Position numbers and translations under genes: made by a program. A DNA stretch of 14,920 nt from CAYPCH01 sp964409165 (GTDB lineage: Bacteria; Bacillota; Clostridia; Acetivibrionales; Acetivibrionaceae), in assembly GCA_964409165.1 (NCBI GenBank), contig CAYPCH010000094.1, positions 1 to 14,920 of the forward strand. Reading direction: 5' to 3'. The notes beneath the pieces are model-generated. The model saw only the letters and a list, made by a program, of their open reading frames with translations. It did no database searches and was not told the origin of the DNA. Below, piece by piece: positions 1 through 5,560 of the stretch (its first letter is position 1; each line of letters starts with the position of its first letter).

Positions 1-55
1 TATGAACAATTTACCGTGTCATTTTTCATAAATTTTAAGGGTGGTGTATGATGGA
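1..55 (+). repeat. 55-bp direct repeat, copy 1 (5' fragment of second maturase gene)
   Basis: Bases 1-55 are identical to 1947-2001. The copy includes the ribosome-binding site and the ATGATGGA start of the second radical SAM gene. After base 55 the sequence diverges, and the reading frame opened at 48 ends after about 26 codons. This copy is therefore a truncated 5' fragment and not a gene. It may extend left of the window. The window edge coincides with the repeat, which could be a contig break at a multicopy sequence. Confidence 0.95.
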
Positions 56-136
56 CTGGAAACAGTGTTGGTTACAGATAATGGTATTGTCCTGCCGGTA
101 TGAACGTAGATACTTGAAAATATAGACTGGGTGTAA

Positions 137-259
137 GGTCAAACAAAACAGGACTATGAAAGCAAAGTATTTAGGCGTCTGGTGCTAAAATTGCATAAGA
201 TTTTTGGCAAAGGTTATGCTAGGAATTTGACAAAAATCTATTTCATGCTTCAACTATGA
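137..259 (+). pseudogene. Remnant resembling the N-terminal domain of DUF1016 (YhcG-type) proteins
   Basis: The frame from 137 to the TGA at 257-259 is open for 40 codons. It reads as a fragment with the core FGKGYARNL, preceded by a QDYESKVFRRL segment. This resembles the DUF1016 N-terminal pattern, in which an E-Y-G-like segment is followed by an FGKGFS..NL motif and then a Met/Phe/Tyr-rich helix. There is no start codon with a ribosome-binding site. The frame is closed by TAA at 134-136 upstream and by TGA downstream. Nothing recognisable of the PDDEXK nuclease domain remains. The family assignment rests on one short motif, so it could be wrong. Confidence 0.4.
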
Positions 260-275
260 TTAAAAGCGAATTTTA

Positions 276-304
276 TTGACAAATATGTAAAGAAAATATA
301 CAAT
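276..304 (+). promoter_or_regulatory. Sigma-A-type promoter of the RiPP locus
   Basis: A perfect -35 TTGACA (276-281) and a -10 TACAAT (299-304) are separated by 17 bases. Transcription would start near 311, giving a leader of about 27 bases before the ATG at 338. It is the best promoter match in the left part of the window and would drive the first maturase and probably the precursor gene. Confidence 0.7.
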
Positions 305-337
305 GTAAAGGAATATATTAAAAAACAGGGGACTAAT

Positions 338-1498
338 ATGAACGATTATACTGGAAAAGGCAATGCTCTTTTTATTATTTTAAATGTAACTCATATATGT
401 AATCTTTCATGTAAATACTGTTATTATGAATCAGAAATGCAGGATAAGCCTGGTAAAATGAGTCTTGGGCTTATTCGAAGAGTGTTTGAAAGAGCTGCAG
501 AAAGTTCCTTTCAGGAAGTACAATTTTGTTTTCATGGTGGGGAACCAATGACCCTTGGGCGCGAGGGATTTATTGAAGTTTTAGAGCTTCAGAAGACGGT
601 TATGGAAGGTAAGCCTTTCAAAAACAGTATTTAAACCAACGGAACTTTATATGTAGAAGATCTGATATATCTTAATAAACACTATCAGATCCATATTGGT
701 CTTTCTGTAGATGGACCAGCCATTATTCATGACTTTAACCGGATTAATAAAAGCGGCGAAGGATCTTATAAAGATGTTGCATATACTCTTAGAAGATTGG
801 CGGAGGAAGGAATTACCCTAGGGATTCTGGCTGTGTGTAGCTCAAAAACAGGGGAGCATATTGGTGAGTTTTATGAATTTTACAAACAAATCCATGGTAT
901 TGGTACAATGGATTTGTTGGTGCCTCATTTTATGGACAAGACCCTAAATATGCCAGTAGGACGTTTGGCGCAGATTTATAAAGCATTGTTCGACAGATGG
1001 TTTTATGACATAGAAGGGACATATAGCATAAGATTTTTAGAGTCTATCGTTTCAAGTATATTGGTTCGACGTCACGGTTTGTGCTCTTTTCACCATAACT
1101 GTTTTGCAAACAGGCATATTTTATCCATAGATACAGAAGGAAATCTTGCTCCTTGTGATAATTGCACATACATAAATCTTGGGAATTTAAACGAGATTTC
1201 TTTTGACGATGCGGTATTTGGAAATATGGAAAGAATGAGGTATGCAAGACGTGAAAGCCAGAGGCTTGAAAAGTGTGTTTTCTGTGAATGGTTTGATGTT
1301 TGTCGCGGAGGTTGTCCTTTAAATGAAAGTCCCCAAAGTGTGAATTTTTATTGTGAGGATTTAAAAAGTATATTCTATCATGTGCGATCTTGCCTTTTAA
1401 ACCAGGGCATTTCGGTTGGGGAGACCGATATTGACAAACTTGGCAACATCCCAAATCCAAAGCTTAGAGATGCAGTGTATAATATTTTTCTCAAATAG
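338..1498 (+). pseudogene. Radical SAM/SPASM peptide maturase, interrupted by an in-frame TAA
   Basis: A single frame runs from ATG 338 (AGGGG ribosome-binding site at 327-331) to the TAG at 1496-1498. It would give 386 residues but for TAA at 632-634 (codon 99). The radical SAM CxxxCxxC is C21, C25, C28 and GGEP is at 67-70. The stop sits directly before TNGTL, where family members often carry QTNGTL, so a CAA-to-TAA change is likely. Beyond the stop come SVDGP and a SPASM region: C255, C273, then C313-x2-C316-x5-C322-x3-C326 and C339. The short N-terminal region and the SVDGP/HDFNR stretch recall FxsB/XyeB-like maturases, some of which form cyclophanes at W-x-N motifs. The 98-residue upstream product would keep the cluster cysteines but lack most of the barrel. 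A TTG at 797 could open the remainder, but that product would lack the radical SAM core. This is probably a recent inactivation; a sequencing error is the main alternative. Confidence 0.85.
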
Positions 1499-1537
1499 TT
1501 ATCGTTTTATATAATATATGAAATACCTAATTACGTA

Positions 1538-1556
1538 AAAAATGACACGGTAAATT
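1538..1556 (-). repeat. 19-bp inverted copy of the repeat core
   Basis: The reverse complement of 1538-1556 is identical to 8-26 and to 1954-1972 (AATTTACCGTGTCATTTTT). It lies in the 5' region of the precursor gene, 31 bases before its ATG. Paired with 8-26 it brackets the broken maturase as an inverted repeat. Paired with 1954-1972 it brackets the precursor. Confidence 0.95.
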
Positions 1557-1587
1557 CAAATTATAACATTTTCAGGAGGTGTAAATT

Positions 1588-1740
1588 ATGAAGAAGATTA
1601 AAGTTTTAAATTCAAAAGCCGTTGATATGAAAGTGAAAGAAGCAAGCAATACTTTTGCATGTGAGCAGTCAAAGTGTGAAGGTTCATGGGTTAATGGATG
1701 TGCTGCTCCAGAAGCTCAGTGGATAAATGCAACTTGCTAA
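1588..1740 (+). CDS. RiPP precursor peptide with four Cys and two W-x-N motifs
   Basis: This is a 50-residue peptide with an excellent ribosome-binding site (AGGAGGT, 1574-1580) seven bases before the ATG. The first 24 residues (starting MKKIKVLNSKAVD) are Lys-rich and Cys-free, like a leader. The rest holds C25, C30, C38 and the C-terminal residue C50, plus W34-V-N36 and W45-I-N47. There is no GG cleavage motif and no signal peptide. It sits between two radical SAM/SPASM genes, the usual setting for a modified-peptide precursor. Cys are classic substrates of thioether-forming SPASM enzymes, and W-x-N matches three-residue cyclophane substrates. It resembles clostridial Cys-rich families such as CLI_3235 or Clo7bot in general character, but I cannot assign it to one. 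It lacks the dense Cys spacing of SCIFF. The final activity (bacteriocin, signal or other) is unknown. Confidence 0.85.
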   Translation: MKKIKVLNSKAVDMKVKEASNTFACEQSKCEGSWVNGCAAPEAQWINATC

Positions 1741-1766
1741 TACATAATCCTATTTAAAAAAAACCT

Positions 1767-1783
1767 GATTAATTCAATTAATC
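1767..1783. promoter_or_regulatory. 8-bp palindrome, possible operator
   Basis: GATTAATT and AATTAATC are exact reverse complements around a single central base (1775). The one-base centre suits a dimeric DNA-binding protein better than an RNA hairpin. It lies 27 bases after the precursor stop. It is AT-only in most positions, so chance is a real possibility. Confidence 0.3.
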
Positions 1784-1848
1784 TCTTACATTTATCTATT
1801 ACAAAATTCTGTTAAAGCATTCGTAATTTTGCTCTGCTAAATGTAAGA
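1784..1848 (+). other. Structured intergenic element downstream of the precursor gene
   Basis: An 11-bp outer stem (1784-1794 with 1838-1848) encloses a 7-bp inner stem (1802-1808 with 1825-1831, CAAAATT/AATTTTG) and a 16-base loop. No U-tract follows, so it is not a standard intrinsic terminator. It could set the 3' end of a precursor-only transcript, since precursor peptides are often needed in excess over their enzymes, or protect that RNA. The function is inferred only from position. Confidence 0.45.
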
Positions 1849-1877
1849 TTGACGATGTATTTAGTTTAGATTAAATA
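1849..1877 (+). promoter_or_regulatory. Possible promoter of the second maturase operon
   Basis: TTGACG (1849-1854) is followed after 17 bases by TAAATA (1872-1877). A TACAAT at 1876-1881 would need a 21-base spacer. The -35 begins directly after the right arm of the structured element. A start here would transcribe the second maturase and the genes after it independently of the precursor. Confidence 0.4.
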
Positions 1878-1946
1878 CAATAGCTTGGGTTTTTGAATAT
1901 GAGGCAGTAGAAAAGTTTTAATTTTAAGAAACAGCTGATATTTTAG

Positions 1947-2001
1947 TATGAACAATTTACCGTGTCATTTTTCATAAATTTTAAGGGTGGTGTATGATGG
2001 A
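1947..2001 (+). repeat. 55-bp direct repeat, copy 2 (native 5' end of second maturase)
   Basis: Identical to 1-55. Here the copy is in its working context: it contains the ribosome-binding site (1985-1992) and the first codons of the intact maturase gene. The distance between copies is 1946 bp, and the interval holds the broken maturase and the precursor. Confidence 0.95.
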
Positions 2002-3328
2002 TAAGATTTTAGACCAAGGGCATGAATGTTTTTATACATTTAAGAATAGATATGGCAGGGAGTATGTGTTTTCGGGGAATTCAGGTTATGTAATGGAAAG
2101 AGATGAAGACATTGATGCGTTTCTACGTTCTCCTCATATTGATGATCCCGAGTATCAGGAATATTTTCTTAAAGATCATTTTAAGGATTTTGAAGAAGGA
2201 TACTATAAGCGCAGACCTTATATAAATTTTTTAACGGTGTTTACGACCAATGGGTGCAATCTGAAGTGTTCATACTGCTATGAAAAAGCCTATAGTCTTG
2301 AGCAGGCTTCAAGTATGAGTCTGGACACATTTAAAAAGGGTATAGAGTTTTTCTTGGACAGGTTCGAGCATGATCAGTATTTTAGTATTCAATTCTTTGG
2401 AGGTGAGCCCCTCTTAAAATCAGATTTTATAGGGGAGGCAATTATTTATTTAAAGGGATTGGAAAGGCAGAGAGATATAAGGTTTCTTTTTTCTATCATA
2501 ACAAACGGTACCCTGCTCGATGATAAAATAAAAAAGATGCTGATTAAATATGGATTTGGTGTGACGATTAGTATTGACGGTTCTAAAGAGCTCCATGATA
2601 AGAATAGAATTTATCATAACAATGAAGGTTCTTATGATAAAATAATGAAGAATGTACAGGAACTATCCAAATACCTTAATATCACAGCAAGATTAACCCT
2701 GACCGACCCTAAGGAAAGTCTTAAGGGGATTTATGAAACAATGATCGAGAACGGATTTTCTGGGTTTACATTTGATATGATCTCAAAACCGACTTACGAG
2801 GATTTTGATTTTGATGCTCTATCTAAAAATCTATGGGAATTCGCAGACTATTTTATTGAAAATTTTAAAAACAAAAAGCTTATACAGAATAAAAAACTGT
2901 TGTATATTCTTTATGTGATTCATAATGGTGCCCGTAAGGGAGTAAGATACCTGACCTGTGGAGCAGGATCGAGTTATTATACGCTGGCATCAAATGGAGA
3001 TATTTATCCCTGCCACAGGCTAAATAATAACAAGAGTTTATGTTGGGGCAATATTGATAATGGGCTTGATACTGAAAAGCGGAGCCGATTTTTAAACGAT
3101 CACTTGGTTTTCAATAGGGATCAAGGTAAATGCAGTAAATGTTGGGCAAGGTACCTGTGCGGGGGCACCTGCTATGAGAATGCTTTTATTGAGAATTCCG
3201 GCGATACACTCAAAAATTCGGACATGCACTGCAGATTTACTATGGAGTTGATAAAAACAGCCTTGTATGTTTATGCATCGATAGATGAAAATGGGTTGGA
3301 AGTTCTTGATAGGCTGGAGAACTTGTAA
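1997..3328 (+). CDS. Radical SAM/SPASM peptide maturase
   Basis: A 443-residue enzyme likely to install crosslinks (probably thioethers at Cys) in the neighbouring precursor. Residues about 1-75 form an N-terminal segment that may act as a peptide-recognition domain. The radical SAM cluster is C87, C91, C94 (CNLKCSYCY), GGEP is at 135-138, and ITNGTLL and SIDGS follow. The SPASM region has C321, C339, C349, then C379-x2-C382-x5-C388-x3-C392 and C412. Its CWARYLCGGTC stretch is typical of thioether-forming maturases of the QhpD and ranthipeptide/SCIFF type. All auxiliary-cluster cysteines expected for the family appear present. ATG 1997 is chosen over ATG 1994 because the GGTGG Shine-Dalgarno (1986-1990) leaves 6 bases to 1997 but only 3 to 1994. 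A 32-base gap separates it from the next gene. The exact bond type is inferred. Confidence 0.9.
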   Translation: MDKILDQGHECFYTFKNRYGREYVFSGNSGYVMERDEDIDAFLRSPHIDDPEYQEYFLKDHFKDFEEGYYKRRPYINFLTVFTTNGCNLKCSYCYEKAYSLEQASSMSLDTFKKGIEFFLDRFEHDQYFSIQFFGGEPLLKSDFIGEAIIYLKGLERQRDIRFLFSIITNGTLLDDKIKKMLIKYGFGVTISIDGSKELHDKNRIYHNNEGSYDKIMKNVQELSKYLNITARLTLTDPKESLKGIYETMIENGFSGFTFDMISKPTYEDFDFDALSKNLWEFADYFIENFKNKKLIQNKKLLYILYVIHNGARKGVRYLTCGAGSSYYTLASNGDIYPCHRLNNNKSLCWGNIDNGLDTEKRSRFLNDHLVFNRDQGKCSKCWARYLCGGTCYENAFIENSGDTLKNSDMHCRFTMELIKTALYVYASIDENGLEVLDRLENL

Positions 3329-3360
3329 AGAGCATAGATGATGTTTTTGGGGGTTGAAAT

Positions 3361-4026
3361 ATGAAGGATATCATAGAATTGCTAGAGCGATATATCAAAG
3401 AATATAACCTTACAAATGAGCAAATTCAAACAAAGGTGATTACAGGAAAGGATATTTTAGCCTTTGGTATGGAAAAAAACGGTGACTATAGATTGAGGTG
3501 CTCTAACTTGTTGGAACATGCAGTTTTGATAGCTGCAAGCGACAGTAAAAGCGGACGTTTTTTATATTCATCAACCATCTTTTTATTTTCACCAGAGGAT
3601 TATCCATACCTTCTTTTTTGGTATAATCAAAAGGAACTCGGAGGTTTATGCAAACTGAGCCTTAATGATTTGACCCGGTTTGTTGGAAACAGGGTTATAG
3701 AATTTGGATTTACACATAGTAATACCAATTTTGATTATAAATATACTTCTACCAAATTTTTAATATCACTAGTTAAGGCTATTGAAGGAAGGATAGATGT
3801 TTTTATTTCCTGTACAGGTACTGAATCTTTAAGTGAGCAAATGCTTCAAAGCTCATTTTTGCCCATGAACAATGGAGAAACGGATATATTAAAGCCTGGA
3901 GAGATTAATAAGGAAAGCAGACCGGTGGCTAAATTTGCAAAACTACTGGGTTTTGAGTTGGTAGAAGGGTTGTATTCGTACCAAACCCTTGGACCAGTAT
4001 TTTTTTTAAGGAGGACTGCAGGATGA
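3361..4026 (+). CDS. Unrecognised 221-residue protein of the RiPP operon
   Basis: I do not recognise this family. It is a soluble-looking protein with no signal peptide or membrane span. It starts with an amphipathic helix (MKDIIELLERYIKEYNL), and mixed alpha/beta sequence follows. There is a GKDILAFGM stretch near residue 30, a hydrophobic LLFWYNQKELGGL segment near residue 85, and a C-terminal TLGPVFFLRR. Cysteines are scattered, with no metal-binding pattern. The ATG follows a GGGGGTTG ribosome-binding site. Its TGA overlaps the next ATG (ATGA, 4023-4026), so the two are probably translationally coupled. Its place between maturase and acyltransferase-like protein suggests a role in peptide processing, recognition or immunity, but nothing in the sequence decides between these. 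Confidence 0.8.
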   Translation: MKDIIELLERYIKEYNLTNEQIQTKVITGKDILAFGMEKNGDYRLRCSNLLEHAVLIAASDSKSGRFLYSSTIFLFSPEDYPYLLFWYNQKELGGLCKLSLNDLTRFVGNRVIEFGFTHSNTNFDYKYTSTKFLISLVKAIEGRIDVFISCTGTESLSEQMLQSSFLPMNNGETDILKPGEINKESRPVAKFAKLLGFELVEGLYSYQTLGPVFFLRRTAG

Positions 4027-4892
4027 TTTCATATGAATTGATTGATCATCTTCAAGCGAAGTGGCTTTTTAAGAACGGAGTAAAGTTTCAGAAAATAGTT
4101 GCGATTATGAATAGTTTTTGGTGTTTTGTTACAGACATAAAGTATCACAACTATAAAGTTATAAAAAGGCATTTTAAAGACAGAAGCCTTTTGTGGAAAT
4201 TGTATTTAACCTTGAAGAGTTACTATTATGAAACTTTTTTTATTATGAACTATGGCTTTGTTATCTATGGAAAAGAAAATAGTATCCGCAAAATCTGCCA
4301 AAAATACAAGGTAAAGCATCTGGAGAACCTCAAAGAGGTAATGGAATGCAAAGAGTCGACCATTATATTTACAGCTCATTTAAGTTGCTTCTTTCTGGCA
4401 CTTATGGCAATTGGTCAATATTTTGATGACAGGCCTGTTGTATGCTTGAGTCCAAGAGCCGGACAAAAAAGAAAAGATGCTGTTGAAGCTACACTTAGAA
4501 AACACATAAGTAATTTTGAAATCGTGGATATTACTTCTAAAACATGTGGATTGCATATTATGAGGACTTTTAAGAAAAAAGGCATTGTACTTTGTACAAT
4601 GGATTATGCCTATGATTATACACGAAATATTCCGGTTAATTTTCTCGGAAGGCAGATTAACCGACCAGTGGGGCTTGTGGAACTTGGTATAAAGTATGAG
4701 GCGGTGCTAATACCGGTTTTTAGCCACTGGGAAGGTGGAAACCCATGTATTGAGATTCTCGAGCCATTTAAGTTGGAAAACGGCAAAGAACCTGAATATG
4801 AAGCGGGAATTCTTCAATACTTAACCAATATTATTGAGGAGCAAGTGCTAAAAAATCCGGCTCAGTGGACCATGTGGAAATCGTTATGGTAA
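4023..4892 (+). CDS. Lysophospholipid acyltransferase-like protein (HtrB/LpxL fold)
   Basis: A 289-residue member of the HtrB/LpxL branch of lysophospholipid acyltransferases. Supporting marks are TAHLS at residues 117-121 (active-site His H119), a long KKGIVLCTMDYAYDY segment near 185-199, then VNFLGR, RPVGLVELG and VLIPVF, and the C-terminal NPAQWTMWKSLW that closes this family. In HtrB/LpxL the motif is H-x4-E/D; here the fifth residue after H119 is Phe (F124), so the usual catalytic acid is missing. Clostridia lack lipid A, so the substrate must differ. In this operon the protein might acylate the modified peptide, or act as an acyl- or lipid-binding helper without catalysis. The ATG overlaps the upstream stop (ATGA) and has an AAGGAGG site (4008-4014). 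The fold is a confident call; the role is not. Confidence 0.82.
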   Translation: MISYELIDHLQAKWLFKNGVKFQKIVAIMNSFWCFVTDIKYHNYKVIKRHFKDRSLLWKLYLTLKSYYYETFFIMNYGFVIYGKENSIRKICQKYKVKHLENLKEVMECKESTIIFTAHLSCFFLALMAIGQYFDDRPVVCLSPRAGQKRKDAVEATLRKHISNFEIVDITSKTCGLHIMRTFKKKGIVLCTMDYAYDYTRNIPVNFLGRQINRPVGLVELGIKYEAVLIPVFSHWEGGNPCIEILEPFKLENGKEPEYEAGILQYLTNIIEEQVLKNPAQWTMWKSLW

Positions 4893-5560
4893 GCAGTAGA
4901 ATAATTTTGTGGTTGATAAATTGTTTTAGCCCCATAAGTGGCATTAAGTATTGGACTGAAGCAGTGATAAGCTATGTTCCAAAAGGTTGCCGATATGTTT
5001 CCGGATTTGTACCCAATTTGAGATATCCGAAGGTATATGTTGTAGAAGAGAACAAATATGATAAAATAAGGGAACTCATGGGAGCTCCAAACTGGGTTAA
5101 AGCGATAACAAAAGAGGATGAAATATATATTCTTTTTGGTCCAGAAAACAAACGATGGAAAAGGATTCTGAACCACGAATTGTTTCATGCCATGGTATAT
5201 ATTTATCTTCAGTCTGATAAGAGAATACCTGCATGGTTTAATGAAGCAATAGCATATTATGTTGGAAAAAACTATGATGTTGATCCGCAGATGATTGCAA
5301 AATATCTTGAACCTCATTTTCCTGAAATTGTTGAAGCGGTTTTGGCAGACACAGTGCTTGATATTGATTTCTATGGATGTGCAGTTGTAAAATATATTGG
5401 ACGATACTTGTGTGTAAAGTACGGCAAAAGAAAAGTTAAGGCTCTGATTATTGCAATAAAGGATGGGCTGACTTTTGAGCAGGCTTTTAAAACTATTTTC
5501 GGGCTTAATGTTGAAGAAGTAATTAAGAATTGGTATTATGAGGAGTTTGGGAAAAGATGA
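4886..5560 (+). CDS. Peptidase MA-like zinc metallopeptidase (gluzincin), candidate leader protease
   Basis: About 224 residues from ATG 4886. The zinc-binding HELFH is H97-E98-x2-H101, and a downstream WFNEAIAYYVG supplies the likely third ligand E120, the gluzincin pattern of MA-like peptidases. The C-terminal part (YIGRYLCVKYG, then AFKTIFGLNVEEVIKNWYYEEFG) matches the helical tail common in this group. The N-terminus has a modest hydrophobic stretch (IILWLINCF), not a clear signal peptide. In-frame GTG starts at 4865 and 4874 would lengthen the overlap with the upstream gene; ATG 4886 gives a 7-base overlap and has a weak GGAAA site upstream. Its stop overlaps the exporter start (ATGA). 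The exporter has no peptidase domain and no other protease is encoded nearby, so leader removal is the natural inference. Confidence 0.83.
   Translation: MVSSRIILWLINCFSPISGIKYWTEAVISYVPKGCRYVSGFVPNLRYPKVYVVEENKYDKIRELMGAPNWVKAITKEDEIYILFGPENKRWKRILNHELFHAMVYIYLQSDKRIPAWFNEAIAYYVGKNYDVDPQMIAKYLEPHFPEIVEAVLADTVLDIDFYGCAVVKYIGRYLCVKYGKRKVKALIIAIKDGLTFEQAFKTIFGLNVEEVIKNWYYEEFGKR

Noticed and set aside
48..128. Short ORF after repeat copy 1 as a small gene
   Set aside because: The ATG and ribosome-binding site belong to the duplicated 5' end of the second maturase gene. The remaining codons do not match that protein and stop quickly.
632..634. Recoded stop (selenocysteine or pyrrolysine)
   Set aside because: The codon is TAA, which neither system uses, and a simple CAA change explains it.
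797..1498. A separate 233-residue SPASM gene starting at TTG 797
   Set aside because: It is in the same frame as the ORF from 338, lacks a ribosome-binding site, and the codons between 635 and 796 read as normal radical SAM sequence. It is the downstream part of one broken gene.
1510..1515. TATAAT as a precursor-specific promoter
   Set aside because: The matching -35 position reads TTTCTC, a poor site, and the region is AT-rich enough for a chance match.
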